A DNA stretch of 64,000 nt from Melanocharis versteri (lineage: Eukaryota > Chordata > Aves > Passeriformes > Melanocharitidae): contig VZTG01005248.1 in the NCBI GenBank assembly GCA_013397845.1, positions 5,930,893 to 5,994,892 of the forward strand, read 5' to 3'. Within the stretch, counting starts at the first letter, position 1; the number at the start of each line of letters is the position of its first letter. The position numbers and the translations under genes are program-made. A model generated the notes under the pieces. That model searched no databases, was not told where the DNA came from, and saw nothing but the letters and a program-made list of their open reading frames with translations. Of this stretch, positions 24,977 to 39,785 are shown piece after piece.

Positions 24977-27900
24977 TTGAGTGAAGCAGCTGCTGTTGGA
25001 CATTACTTCCAATGTCAATTATCTTGGCAATAACAACTGGCTGGTTATTTTGCTGGCAGGGTTGCATTGCCCAGATAATAAATTTCCTGTACAAAATGGA
25101 ATTACATAAGAAAGTCTGGACACGCAGCATTACATTCGATTGCCTGCTCCTTTTCGCATCTACAGCTTTTGCAATGTACCCTGAGAATATGTATATGTAT
25201 ACTGCAGCACCAATTGGCTTTAGTTACTATTAGCTTCTTTATTAGGAAAGTTTGCCTTTTGATACAAGAAAATATTTGTGGGCCCCAAATGTCTCTTCTT
25301 ACACTGAAAAATAACTTTGGTTTTCAGAAGCAAAGTAAATATCTGGGGGGAATCTGCTAAATTGAAAAAGAAAAATGGATAGGAACCATGAAATTGGGAT
25401 TTGTCATTAATGATTACCAAGAATTGAATTTTTCACATTGTCATAACTACTGCTATATATAATGAAGGAAAGCCTTTAACTGGTAAGGAGTTTGTTCAAT
25501 TCAAAATACACTCCTGAAATTAAATCCTATAAAAAGAAATCAGAAAATATAGTATGGTTGAACCTTATCTTCCTGAATGGAAGATCTCTTTTTCATCTGC
25601 AGAAAAGAAAATTAATTTGGATAATTCAAATTAGTTTTTTATTTCGAAAGTAGATTAAGATTATTTTTTATCATTTTCAGGTTGGGCTTTTTTTTTTTTT
25701 GTCTAGAGAAAATTAGCCATGATGTAGGTCTAACGAGCTTTTTAAAAAAATTATTTTACATATCCTAAATATTTAAGGCATCAGTTTTGTTTCACCCAAC
25801 TTTAACAGCAAAACCAGGCATTCAGTTTAATTTAGCCATTTAGACTCTTTCAACAACTTATCAAAAATTTAAGAAATTTCAGAGGGGTATTCACCCACTT
25901 GTATTAAATCCAATTTTAGAATAACATGAATTATGCTGGCTATCTCTTTCTACTTTATATATAACAATTAAAAATATCCAAGTGAGGTGATGAATCCTAC
26001 CTATGCTGATTGAGTCCACACTCCCTTAACTAATTCATCATATGCCATACAGATGAAAATGCCTCTTCTGCCCAGCAGACGCCTATGTGAGGCAGGTTTC
26101 TTCAAAGTAGGCTTTCCTTTGATAATTTCTTACCTAGGCTGTAATGTATATAACATTTTTAATAATTTGATCATTGATCCTGTTTGCTTTTCTGAAGAAC
26201 TTTCAAACGAATCAGTAGATTGTATTTTATGTTTCCTACTAATTTAATTTTCTTTATACTTTATATTATCTGGTTGAAGAAAATGTTATTATATTGACAC
26301 TCCCTTACTGCAAGTACAGATAAAACATGTAAAGCAAAACTAGTTTATATTTCACAGGAAAATGCAAAAATGAGGGCAAACCTAATCACGCTTGAAGGAA
26401 TTTTTGGTTATGCTCTAACAGAATCAAAAGTGTCTTAGCGGTCACCTTGGGCATTGAACAGGTGTATCTGTATTTGCTCCCTTTCAGCTTTTGCTCTTCT
26501 ATTATGCATCAGTGGAATCATTACACTGCATGTTGGTATGGTTAACAGCACCTTTCAAGCAAGCAAACTAATTAGTTCATCAACATTTTTGCAATATGCT
26601 TATGCATCTTTTGATATAAAAAGACCCATTTCTCTCACTTTACCAGGGCATTAATCAATTAGTAATTTTTCTTCATTGCTAACATTGCTCAATGATTTCT
26701 CAACTTCTGTAGGCTTAAGAAAAAAAAATACCAAAAATAAGCAAATTACCCCAATTTCTTTGATGGTTTTGTCTGTGAATTTATATTCTGGAACCTTTTT
26801 TTTCATTGGTAATAACAAACCCACAAACATAAAATTAATGAACATAAAATTTTGTCCTAAGGACTGAGGAACCAGAAAACAATTTAGGACATGGGATAGA
26901 TAATCATCTGAATCTCAGTTTGTTGGAGAGAATTTTGGTAAAGAAATGAATGTGATTCTAAATGTATAAATAACAGAATGAAAAGTGTAATTGAAATTAC
27001 TGTCTTTGGCATTTTAGTGTTATCACTGAAAGTCATTATCCATTTCTAGTCTTCATTGTTTAAAAATGGGGCTTGCATATTGCAGACATTAAAAAAGGGG
27101 CTACAAGATTTTAGCAAGCACTTTGTACAATGAGAAAGTTGAGAACCTTTATCTAACGAAAAGTTAAGAGGTCTTTTGTATTGTCTCTTGTCTCATGAAG
27201 AAATAGACCCTGATAAAGAAGAACTTAATTTTATTGTAAATTTGCAAGCATGGCAGGGTTTGAATGCTGAAGCTAGACAAGCTGAAACTAGAAATGCTGT
27301 TGTATTTTTATAGTGTGAAGTTGCTTATAAGTTGCTAATTGCAAGAAAAAAATTAACCTGGAAAGCAATCAGGTAAAAGCTGAAAATGGGACAGAAAAAG
27401 AAAAGAGATGAAGGGGGGGGAAGCTGATGTTGAGGAGACATCAGCAGAGTTTGCCAGAAACTCGTAGATAAGACATGTGGAGACAGGATGGGTGACTGCC
27501 TGCTTGGTAGGAGAGAAGGTGCGTCTTGCTCTGCTTGGGTGGACAAGGCTGGGAGAACAGGGGCATTTTCCCAACACTTGAATTCTTTAACCAAAATCAG
27601 GCTTCTGCCTAAGGAACATGGTCCAATCCATAATTATTGATTTGAGGCAGGGATCACATGTTCAAGTATTCTGGTACTTGTCAGGCAGGATGTCACCCCT
27701 CTTTTAGTACTTGTTACTCAGGGCCACTTTCAAAATGTCTTTCTTTTGGTGCACTGTGTTCATCTGCTGAGTGGATGTTTATAGCTCCTCCAGCTCTCTG
27801 TGGTATGCATTTCTAAAGGAATTTTTTCCTATAGACACTTGCAGAATGTTCCCCAGTGACATACACTTTCAGTGGAAAGTTGCTCGAGTAGAAGACAATT

Positions 27901-30900
27901 ATAGTGAAAATTGGTACGATTTCACTGCTTTTGTTTTTAGACAACATGTTTTCAGCAGGATATCTTTAGCTAAAAGAGAAGAATGGAACGCATCCTATGG
28001 CATTATATCTCAACCTTGGTAAATCACCCCAATAGCTGTATTCCAGCTAGGAAATAGGTTTCCATTGCTATAAATTAAAGGTGAATTCACTTAACTAGAT
28101 TAACTCAATAATGAGCAGATTAAGAGTGGCTTAAGCATTCATTTGTTCATTTCCATTCATCAGCGGTTGGCTTAAGTTCACAGGAAGTTTTCTGTGTATA
28201 AGATAAATGCATTACCATTTTACTAATTTATTCTTCAATTCAGTTTGGATATTTTAAGGCAAAAAAAAGGTAAATCGAAGTTTGAGCTTGGAATTTTCTT
28301 CCACATAGTAAAAATGTAAGCCAAATGAATTGTCTTCCTGCATCTTGACTTGAGACACCAGAGTGTAACTCAAGGAGTCTTCAGTGTTTTAAATAAGTTA
28401 GGCAGACCAAATCCTTCCTCTCAGTGGGCTTACATTTTGTCTCTTGAATCCTTTCTGAAAATGGTATTTCAGACTCATAAATATTTAGCTTGAGCTGACA
28501 GGTATTTTAGTGTTAAAATGCCCCGTATGTCATAGGTTCTGTACCTTGCAGAATGGCCAGAGAGATTACAGAAATGTGGGAAGTTGGACATTGCCTAACT
28601 TCCTCAGGCAGAAATCTAGGTGTGTTAAAAATGTGCCAGTTTTCATGGTAAAACTTGTGAGACGCCCGTTTTAATATAAGACATAAAATGAAAGCAAAGT
28701 ACCTCACCATGATACAGCTGAGATATACGGGTATGTTCAGCGAGAACAAGGGAAAGTGTACGCTGGTATCTCCCCTGCTACTTTCTCTCTCCCTGTTTTA
28801 TAGGTATTTTCTGGGGAAAAAATTATTTTCAATAATATATTAAAGCATCACAGTTAAATGTCTTGTGCTTCTGATATTTTAATATTTGCGAGGTGAACAG
28901 AAGATTAAGTAGAAAGTAAGAATTAGTAAGAAAACCCCAAAACAATGGATATTTCTTTTGGGGTATTAACAGGAGGACAGCTTAAAATAAATCTATTAGC
29001 TAATGTTTTGTATGTTAATGATCTGTCAGGTTAGTGTCTTATGTGTATTTTGAATTATATCAACACCAGTTTTGTACGATGGATTATACTTTGTTCTAAA
29101 TGTAAAATTTATGTATGTCCAAGATGTTTGACTGTGTTTGAAATATAGTCATGATAAATAAAAAAGAAAATTAGCTCGTGTTGATTTAAAGATTATTGGA
29201 AGACTTCAGGGTAACAAACTGATTTATATGATGAATATGCATTGTGGATACAAATGAGAAACATGGGACTTAAAAAAATTCCTTAATTTAAAATGTTGAA
29301 GTTTAGGTTTTATCGATAAAATAAAACTGTGACACTTCTCATCCTGGACTAGCTGATACTGAGCAAGAGTCCTTCATGAACTTTCATGAACTGCATCTTC
29401 TGTCTGTTTAATATGTCTGAGAAATGTTTTTATATATTAGCTAAACTTTCAACAGTTTTAGCTAATATTTCATACAAAAGAGTGCTTAAATAACTCTCTT
29501 CAATTTTCCAACTTAAATTTTAACTTATTTTTTAAAATTTCTTGATAAAAATTATAAATTCTGCATTTTTTTTGGTGGTGGTTAAACAGCAACTTACCTA
29601 TTTCTGTAAAAAAGTCAATTGAAAACAAAATGAAAACAAATTAAAAAGACTATAAGAGAGTCTGAGAATAATTTTATTGGCAATATTCTTTACTGCAGCC
29701 TTCTCTCTTCCCTTTCACTCAAAAAATTTTGGCTTTAGTTACATGATTCATCATTTAGAACATAATTATTTGTAAAAAGGCATTAAGGATGGAAAAAGAT
29801 GTATCATTCTGTCCTCATTTCTACAATTTTCCATTTAAGAATTAAGAAAATTGGTTTGTCTGGGATAAAAGTCAATGTGAATCCAAAATTACAACAAAAA
29901 TGTGGAGATAGCCAGTATAATTTGAAATATTTGTCTTTAAGCATTTTTCCAGCAGTTGATAATATCGTAAGTGTATAATGAAATTTTCTACCCTTCTGCT
30001 TGTCCTTCCTTTTATAGTTACTTCAAACTGTATTGTAAAACAGGCAGTATTTCTTTACTTGTTTTTCAATCTGTAGCAAATATTTTTTAACTTGCCTTCC
30101 CCTGAAAGCACACAAAAATGCTCACTAAAAATCGTGGCTTTCATTTTTAAATAGCAGACATTTGACTGTTCCTAGAAGAGAAAAGGAGGTAAAAAAAGGG
30201 AGAAATATTTTGCCTAAATAAACTTCTTCTGATAACAAATTTGAGACAGAGAGCTAGATGCGAAAAAGTAACTGTATTTGACTTTTCTGTTTCAGTGAAC
30301 TTGCATTGTCCACAGACTGGAGTTGGTTATGAAATCATGTTTTGCTACCTTGTGATAGAGTCTATGCTGCCAAATAAGAAACAGCTCCTTATTAGAAACT
30401 GGTTTATCACAAATTCTGTATTCGGTCAAACTTCTGATGGAAGATAATAGCTTCATCAGTTTCATTTATCCATTATAACAATTTTGAGGAAAATACAACT
30501 ATTCCAAAATATACAGCATGTGTTGTATCACATATTTTTGATAGTTTATCTAGTCTTTCTGTTTCTGATTACAATGCATTTGGTTCAGCTATGGTTTAAA
30601 GCCATCTTTCACCTGTCAAAATATATACAGATCAATGAACAGGGATGTTAATCAGCACAGCACAGGCTACACAGAAATATCAGTCATTTCCATGTATGTA
30701 TGGATTTACCTTTCTCTTCACTGAACATGAAGTGCATTCTAGTCTCAGTAGAAAGGTCTTTGTCTTTTAAAGCTCCAGGAAAGCATGTTTATTCTTTTGC
30801 CAGCTATTGACATTACAAGAAAAAAAAAATCATTAGCTTATTTGGCAATCCCTGGAAAGCACATTCTATGGAATGCTGCTTTGTCTCTTATTATACCCAC

Positions 30901-31319
30901 AGATAAATTCCACAGGATGTCTTTGAAACTGTGCTCAATAACCAATAGGACTTCTTTGTAGCACTACGCTGGCATTGCCCTTTTGCAAAGAGGAAATACA
31001 CAGTAAATTTTAACAAATCATTATGTTGAATTTTGAAGCCTTTCTTACTAGGATATATTTTATTGGCTTTTCTGTGAGATTTTGATGCACCTATTTTTGC
31101 AATTTAGTACTAAATATGCTGGCATTAAAAGATATTATAAGGAAAAGGCTTTTTTTATTTACACTTGAAAAATTATACCTGGAAATGATAACGTTTTACT
31201 TATTTTTTTTTATTTTGATGATTATTATCTATTTTCTGCATTGCACATAAACCAAACACTAAAACCCCAGGAAAACCAGACCCTTGGATTTCTCAATTAG
31301 GAATAAAATTATGAGTTTA
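24977..31319. other. Intron sequence, no gene seen
   Basis: AT-rich, with short T and A runs. The segment 27180-27760 stands out with purine-rich and GC-richer text, including a run of eight G at 27413-27420, and could be a decayed LTR or other repeat. No termini were identified. Confidence 0.55.
29434..29468. repeat. Perfect 12-bp inverted repeat with 11-nt loop
   Basis: Arms ATATTAGCTAAA (29434-29445) and TTTAGCTAATAT (29457-29468) separated by ctttcaacagt. It could form a short hairpin. The sequence is AT-rich and no flanking element is evident, so function is unknown and chance is possible. Confidence 0.8.
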
Positions 31320-31803
31320 TCATGGAATCATATAATGACCTGTCCTGGAAGGGACCTTAAAGATCATCCAGCTCCGTGTCCCTAGCCATGGGCAGGGACA
31401 CTTCTCGCTAGAACAGGTTGCTCACAGCCCCATTCAGCCTGACCGTGAACACTTCCAGGGATGGACCATCCACAGCTTCTCTGGACAACCTCTTTCAGTG
31501 CCTCATCAGCATCACAGAGAATAGATTCTTTCTAATCTCTTGTCTAAACCTATCCATTTTCAGTTTAAAGCCAATCCCCTTGTGCTGTCCCATGCCCTTG
31601 TTAAACGTTCTTCTCCAGCTCTTTTGTCGGCCCCTTGAAGTACTGGAAGGCTCCAATTAGGTCTCCCTGGAGCCTTCTCTTCTCCAGGCGGAACAATTCC
31701 CTCAGGCTGTCTTTAGAAGGAGAGGGGCTCTGTCCCTCTGAGCATCTTGATGGCCTGCTCTGGACTTGCTCCGCTCCAACAGCTCCATGTCCTTCTTATG
31801 TTT
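31320..31803 (-). mobile_element. CR1 LINE, 3' portion, antisense
   Basis: Read on the plus strand, it opens with catggaatcatataatgacc and then gggaccttaaagatcatcca. These are the reverse complement of the CR1 3' terminus, with its degenerate ATTCTATGATTCTATG end. It continues through cttccagggatggaccatcc and gccttctcttctccaggcgg to ctccatgtccttcttatg, in CR1 order without large gaps. It covers the 3' untranslated region and the last part of ORF2. The match is good, so this is one of the younger copies here. 5'-truncated, as usual for CR1. Confidence 0.95.
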
Positions 31804-33320
31804 TCTTATGGTGAAAAGGGACTTGTTTGAGTAACTTCTATTACATTGCACAACACCAGGAGAGTAAAAATTCATTCGTTTCTTTTTACTTTTTGCAGAA
31901 TGTGGTACATGTGACATTAATATGGAGTGGGTTTCTGTCATAGGTCATAACAAACAGCTTTCACAGTTCAATAATATATTCCTTGGGTACCATTAGGAGG
32001 CCAGAAGAATGGCCCCCATGTCTCTGAACACAAATTTCTGTGTGCTAGTTTGTGATAAAATTTCACACAAATAGCCTAATGATTCTAAAATCGGTAGTAA
32101 GTAAACAGCTGGAGGGTTAGATGATGTGCTTAGTTGAAGAAAGCTTCCAAAGTTTATTCTGCTTACTCCAAGATTAGCTCAACCTTTTGCACTTTGGTTT
32201 GGTCTAGAAATCTCGAGCATGTAAGGATGAGGTTTGTTTGCTTGTTTTCTAAGGTGCATCCAGCCTTAACTCAAATCGATTTCTTTTTCCTTAAATATAC
32301 ATAGTTTTATATTAATTGTTGTTACCTTAATAAAACACTTTTTTAAGAAATTCATAAGCCTTTTTGATTTTCACTGAAAAAAAATATTTGAAAAATATCA
32401 GTGAAAAGCCACAAAAATATTTTCATTGAAAAAAAGTTTTGGTTGATAGGTTTCTTAATGAAAATACTTTTGTTTAAATCTATTTTTAAGTTCTGGTATG
32501 AAGAGTCATTTGATGGGTATTCCTTTATCTTTAAAAATATTTACTGTGGGATTTAAAAAAAATACAAGAAATATTAGAAAATATTAATTGAGCAATAACA
32601 TCCTAAGTTCAAATCTGATTATTATTTGAATAGTGCTATTAAACTTAGAGAGCTGTAAATTTAAAATATATTGATAAGAGTATTTTTTCTCACCATGGTA
32701 TAAAGCAATTCTGAAGAAGAATATTTCATTTTGTACTTTAACATGTACATTATATGACAATTCACAGAAAAAAGCTGAAATTTGTTCAGCAGAAGTAAAT
32801 GGCAAAAATTCCTTATTTGCCAGTAAAAATTTTGGCGTGGAAGAAATTAACAGTTTATATGAACACTGGAGGAATATTTAGATAAGCAGAACGTGATTAA
32901 TTAAATAGGACTTGGAGTCTAATACCTGCAGCATATCACAGGCGAGATGTATTGCTGCAGGTGTTAAAGACTGTGTTTTCATATATTGCCATGCATCACT
33001 GATTAGATTTAGGTCAGTATATTAGGAAATGATCATTATAGACTTAGATAGATACTGTGATGCTCTCTTCATGGTGTTTTGAATCATTATCCTGCTCTTC
33101 TAAATGTTCTTTATTACTTCACTTTCTCAATCCTGGAACAGATGGTGTACAGGTGGATTTTATCTCCCATGCATAGCTTGACTGGAGAATATTAGGATCT
33201 TCTTTTATAGAGCTTACAGTAACTGTAGGGAGTCTGGAGCCTTTTTAATATGTTGGATTATATCTGTAAAGAAAATCTTCTCAATGACCAGGCTTTTGTA
33301 AGGGCCTGTTTGCAAAATAG

Positions 33321-33429
33321 TTTTTGGGTTTTTTTTGGTTTTGTTTTGTTTTGTTTTGTTTTGTTGTTTGTTTGGTTTGGTTTGGTTTGGTTTTGTTGTT
33401 GTTGGTTTGGTTTGCTTGGGTTTTTTTAA
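33321..33429. repeat. (TTTTG)n / (TTTGG)n low-complexity tract
   Basis: About 110 bp of tttttg and tttgg units, including five TTTTG then four TTTGG repeats. Nothing else is visible here. Confidence 0.92.
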
Positions 33430-36400
33430 TTTTTATTTTTAACTTTAATATTTAATATTTTTAACTTTAACCTCTGGACACAATTTATAAATATGATACT
33501 GTGAATAAATTGTTTCCTGGACAGACTTTTCAAAGGGTTATGAGTGATCTATCAGAAATTATTATCTTTGCTTTGCTCAATAAAACAGCATTCTTTTCAT
33601 TCAAATGAGTCCATCAGACTATCAGGTAGTGGAAATGAGTTTACATGGATGGATTTAAGGAGAATATTTCTCAAGAAACCAACTCATGATTTTGGTGATT
33701 ACCTGTATTTATACTTGTATTTATTCAAGAACTCTTTATGAAGCTGAACTCTACTCCACAACATGATTTTGTTCATTCTAAAGAACCACGCAACAAGAAA
33801 TTAAAACAGAGCAAGAAAGGAGTGCAATGACCAGAACAGAGTTTTATAATATTAAAACAAAAAATGTCATAGTGAGAAAGAGAGTGGAAAAAGAGCGATA
33901 GAAGGCAAAATGTGAAATATCATTGGACAAGTATGATGTATGATCTTGCATAAACATGAGGTGAGACCACTCCATCTGAAGCTTGGTGTGTGAACGCGTA
34001 TACTCTCACTGCAAGAAGAGAGGTGAAGAAAGGTGAAAATTCTCAGTCTGGCACCTGTATACCTGGAGAATTCACATTGGTTGCAAAAAAAATAAACATG
34101 TAACGTCTGCAGAACTGCATATGATGCTTTCAGAGATCAGAGTCCAGGTGAAAATGCAGAACTGCGACAAGCGCCTGCCTCACCCTGACCCTGCATGGTG
34201 CCGAGAAAGCTGGGCTGGTTGAGGAGGTTGTGCTGCCAAGGTACAATGCCCTATACTGAGTGGGTGTGTTGGCATCTCTGAAGAAGCTCAGGGATACCTT
34301 CCTGCAGGCTTTCCTGCCCACATGAGTTGGTACAATCAGCTACAAAATGACCTAATACTTCCTCGGACTGTAGAAATAGCAAAATGAGCAGATGAGTTTC
34401 AAGGAAGCAGGATTTTATGTGCATTACTTTTTTTATTTAACTAATGTTTGCAACTACATATTTCATATGTCAACTTATCCTTAAAAGAAACAAATCTGAA
34501 AGGGCTCCAGATAACTGCAGAGAGAGAATCTGAAAAGGCTTTGTAATATTTTCCTAAATAAACAAATCATACTTTTGTTTTTTTAATCTTATTGGAATTT
34601 TGATGGGTGATAAAGCCATTGTTCCAATGGGGGTATGATATGGGCATAGAAAGCAGCAATATTTGAGTCGGCTGAAGTGTTGGAGTTTTTACTTTAAGAG
34701 AAAGCAGCAGAAATCTGACAGGCTGTGGTAATGGCAAAGTATTCTTTCTCTTGGGTAGGATCCTTCCTTGAAGCAATTTTTGTAACTCTTTGGCAGTTTC
34801 TGTAAGATCAGCATCTAGAGTCTTGTCTTTGTAAGTATTTGGGAGGGAATTAGTCTGTAAATCATCTTTTTATGAAATCATTCAATGGGATTAAAAGTCT
34901 CAAATACAGCTTATGTAGAGTGTTGGCTGCAGTTTACACAATGGGATCATCAAATCCTAAATCTTCTTCTCGTAGGACTTAACACTACCTTATAAATACA
35001 CAGATGTACCTGTGAATGAAGCTTGTTCAAGTCATAGTAATTAACACAGGCTGTGTCTCGTTGCAGTTTCTCAGGCTATAGTAAGCAGCGATTCCCACTA
35101 TCACAAATTACTTTTGCTGTGTTTTTAATCACACCAAGATTTGGACAATTTTTTTTCTTTTTTTTTTTAAGAGGATTTGCTCTGCTCTGAAGGCTGCAGA
35201 GGCAATATTGATTTCTACTTTTATGGGCTACAGAAGCCCAACTTTCTAACAGGGAAACAGCAAAAGGAAATGAGAATCTATACAAGGCCCTTTCCAATTT
35301 ATGTCTGCCGGGTACATAGTGCAATAACAAATTAATACAGCATTTCCTCTAACCACCTGCAAGAACGATTAAATTATTTTAAGGAGGTAGAGCTACAATT
35401 GGCAAATTAGGGGGTTTGTGTGGCCTTTGAAATAATAATATCAGGTAGATCTTCATATTGCGTCATAGTTATCAGTGAGAACACTGGATTTACTGACATT
35501 TAAAAAATCTGACTTGTGCATGATGATAAGTAAGCACACAATGCTGTTTTCTGTTACTATTATTAGAGACTTCACAAGATTTCAAACAGCTGGCAAAACT
35601 CTGCTTATATTAAATACCTGAGAAACTATGGCTACATGTGTTCCAATAGCTGCATTGAATCTATCATTGAATCTAGGTACAAAATTTTAGATTGTGAATT
35701 ATTTTTAAATGCCATGATCTTAGATTTTGGACACCTGGGCATAATCAAATGAATGTGACAACCCAATTAACACTACTTTCAAGTCAGTCCTAGAAGCTGA
35801 CTTTTTGATATTCTGAATAGCACCAGAAGCAAGATGCTCTTTTTCTTTTCTTCATTTTTATCTTCTGTTCGTGTGTGAGTCTCTTTCTCAACCTAGTATT
35901 GCTGGGTTTGGCCTGCTTGCCAGGCATGGCTTTTGCCAGCTCAAGGTGTGTGATTTCATCACTTGGCAATTCAACAGGTCCCTGCACTCCATGAGCTTCC
36001 GATAGGCTGACATTTAAATCAAATAAAAACAACCCCTTTGTGGCAAGCAGGTAATCAGGACAGTGTCATTGCTATGGTTGAGTATGCGTTCAAAGAAGAA
36101 TGGTGTCTGTTTTGTTTGTCTAACTGTGAAAATAGTATATTTTTAAGGACTTCAAACCAAACCAGCATATTAAATATTAAAATCCTTGATAACCCTTGAA
36201 AAAGGAAAAAAAAAATGGATGTATGTTTTTATGTTACTCTCATTGTATAGTGATAAACTGGAATGATTTATTTTGGAAATTTTGAGCCAAACAACACATC
36301 TATAATATATATATCTTGGGTTTGAGATTTTTTTTTAACTTTTGTGCTTTTTTTCCAAAATGAAAATCAGTTGCAAACCTAATTTAATTAGCTAGTTTAA

Positions 36401-39400
36401 CAGAATTTAACTGTCTTCCTTATGATACTGAAGGAAGAGTATTTGATGTATATGACTTCTAGCCATTACATATTTAAGTTACATAGGGAAGACAATGCCA
36501 AGATTTAAAGGATGTCTAATGTTATCATTTTTCATCATATCACTTACTGTAACTATGTGTTCCAATACCATGAGCTCAGATGTCTTGCACAAGGCCCCCA
36601 AAGAAGCTTTTAAATTTTAAGATTAAAAATACTCTTGGAGAATTTCTTTTGCACCATCTGGGTTTTTTTGACTAGGATTTTGGCTGCAGATGAAAGCTCT
36701 TCTCCATGGTCTTGAGGATTCAGAATGTTTTAAAGCAAGCTAAAAAGATTCTCTCACATTACATGAATTTAGTATCTGGGATCCAAAATGAAGTTTTTTC
36801 AGATTAGCTGTAAAATTTCAGTAATACTAAAAATGTTAGTAGTTATTATTTCTATTGACAGTTTTTGAAATGTTAATTTCTCATACCAGTAGATGGGATT
36901 AAGATGTACAGCCTCAAGCCTTACTGCATTAGCAATATGGCCAGTGTTCACTAATATTAATACAGAAGAGTACCTGTAAAAATATGTTACTGAAGAACAC
37001 TCATCACCAGTCTCCTTGAATGGAGAGACCCGCTGTTCAGAGAATATATTGTTCTTCTAATAAAACTTGTTTTCCTGTTAAAAAATTATCCTCATTTGTC
37101 TTCAATAAAAGTAAATTACTGTCCCAGATATCAACAGCTTCTAATATGGTCCATTTAAACAGGTGAATAGCCTTGTATCCTAGGCAAGAGTTAGTGAAAA
37201 AAGTCCAGTTATACTCTTTCACAACAACCATAAAGGTATAAAATTAGTATAGACATTGGTATATAAGTTTCTGAAAATTTAATACTGAAAGATTCCATGG
37301 ACCAACCTCCCAGATAGTCAGTATGATCTCTAAAGTAGGGTCTTTAAAATGTGGGAAGCATGGGAGTGAGTATATAGGTTATAGGTGTTTTAAATTACTC
37401 CCAAATTTAAGTCAGTTGTTCAGTAAAACTGTGACTCATAAACAGATTGTAAAACATTGTAAACTAAAATTACTTCTTAAATGTTTTATAGCAATAATAT
37501 AGTTTTATGTCTTTCGAGATTAGTAGCTTTACAATTGCCTTAAAATAACCATGGCAACAGAGTAAATTTTCAGTGGACATCAGTTGCTCACTAATGGTTG
37601 TAATTACAAAGAAACAAGATAGTAAAAACCTATAAATTACTTATCCTTTGACTGCAGTATATTAATTATTGCTGTGCAGACTTGAAGGACTCAGGAATTT
37701 CAAGCGTTTTTTCCTTGCACATCAGGCTTCTGAGTAACTGCTTTGTAGTCTTTCCCTCTTTCTGGCACAAAGTAATACTTTAATGAATAACATAGCATTT
37801 GTTGTGAATTGTGTTAGATGGTTTTGCATTCTAGAAGCATCAGAGAACAAGACATGACAAGGTCATAAGGCTGAAATAACATTACCTTGGATACTTTGGA
37901 AAATCTAAAACTGTGATTCAGACAGTGATGTTTCTGCTTGATGCCTCTCTCCACATTTTTTTGTGGTAATTGAAGCGTGGCCTGAAGCTCTGTGTGTGTG
38001 TGCATAGCTGTGTGACTTAGTCCATTTTTGATGTAAACCGCACAAAAGAAATCAAGCTACAAAATGTTTTATGGATATTTAACAGTTCCTCTTTGGAGCT
38101 TTGTCCTCTCTAAACGTCAGAGTTCAAGCCCCACCTGAAGCACTGGAAGGAAGGTTGGTTTTTATCCCTGACAACTGATAGAAATCAGTATTAGGATATG
38201 CCCTGATATACTTTTAACCTGTTTAATTATTTTAATTAACACACAGCTGATTGCACTTCAGGAAAAACAGGAAATAGCTTAATGTCAAATAGGATCTTGT
38301 TCAGCAAGATGAGCTATCCTCATGGGTGACTGAGAGTACATTGGTCATAATAAGCTGCATGTGAAGCTTGGTTAGAGAAGAAAATGGCATTTATGTTTCA
38401 GGTGTCTGTTAACTAAATGTTAATGGACTAATGTCTGTTACATAATGACAGTCTCAATGAGACAGTGTTAAGGATGCAGATGTGTCTTGTTTGAGAAATC
38501 TTAAATTATTTATGTGGTTTCAGAACATTCTTATAGCTAATTGCTTTTGGCTGTGGGTTTGCACATTGGGTGTTGGATTTTTTTTGTGAACTAACTATGC
38601 TTCATATAAGCCTCAAACAGGAAATTGTTTAGTTCCTTCATACTCTCTGCAATCCATTATTTCAACTATAGTTATGTGACACTGATTTTGTTTGCCTGTT
38701 TTCTGTTAATTTTTATTCTAGCAATATATCATATCTGGAAAAATAATGAAGGCTTAGAAAAGAAATACTAGAATCCTAAGATGTCAGTAATGATATCTGA
38801 GAACTATGGCCATGGTCTAGGGCTTCCAGGAGCCTGGAGACAGAGGAGCAAAATGACAAGTAAAAGCTCCCTAGGAGTTGGCAGAGCAATCCTTGTACTT
38901 GGGATGAAGCCTGTTAGCTGGACCATTTACCCCCTTTCCCATATTGATGACATTTTAACAATTACTCTAAGAATGGTTATCTTTACTCACCAGGATGCTG
39001 CCTCGTTCCCCAGACAGTTATTACCTGAGGCAAAGAACTTTTATTTGCCTTTCATTGGCCTCGGGAATCTATTAATACAGAGGGGTTGCTTGAGGGGTTT
39101 ACAAACTCCAAAAACATTTGTCCAAAATCATCTAGAAATATAGATGGATCTTCAGATGCTCACTTTTTCTGCAGACAGCCCTTGCAGCTTAACTAGTTCC
39201 TGCACATCACAGTCTGTATTGATTCCTGCAGCACTGTGTGGCTTTTTTTGATCATCTTCCATGTATGAGCCCCACTACCTTTTGGGCACAGCTTTCACTG
39301 AGCTCCACATTTCCTTTCTCTCATAAGGTTACATAGCAGGGGGATTCTTCTGGAGTGCAAAGGGAAGAAATCTTCCTTTCTGAGACTGTACAGGCACTTG

Positions 39401-39736
39401 TGAGTTACTAGTATTCACTAACGTTGTTTCCTTATCTGAAACTCTTTATCTTAGTGTCTTTTGACTTCTGAAGTTCACAGAGGTATGTAAGTATCTGCTT
39501 GGCATGTTTTCATCCTGGCATGAAGTAAATGCTCAGACTGGAGTCTGAAGTGGGACAGCTGTAACTCATCTCTGCCTTCTCATATTAAGTACATGCAAGC
39601 TGATGAGAAAAGTCTGGTACCATCTGAAAGACACTCCGTCAATTGTCAGCTTGATAGGCTCTTACCTGAAACATGACAAAAAAAATGTGAGTGAGGTCAG
39701 AAGTGCTGAAATAAGTACATCTTTCTGGGACTAGTA

Positions 39737-39785
39737 AAATAAAACCAACAAAACCCAAACCAAACAACAAAACCAAAACAACAAC
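39737..39785. repeat. (CAAA)n/(CCAAA)n-rich tract
   Basis: Reads ataaaaccaacaaaacccaa, accaaacaacaaaaccaaaa, caacaac. It is the antisense type of the GT-rich tracts seen elsewhere. Confidence 0.85.

Noticed and set aside
24218..24980. Several overlapping open frames of 66-123 codons on both strands
   Set aside because: All lie inside the GC-rich solo LTR and are incidental; the internal repeats of the LTR keep frames open.
38781..39143. 120-codon plus-strand open frame starting with ATG
   Set aside because: No recognisable domain, no coding-like composition, no splice sites placing it in a gene, and a length expected by chance in 64 kb read in six frames.
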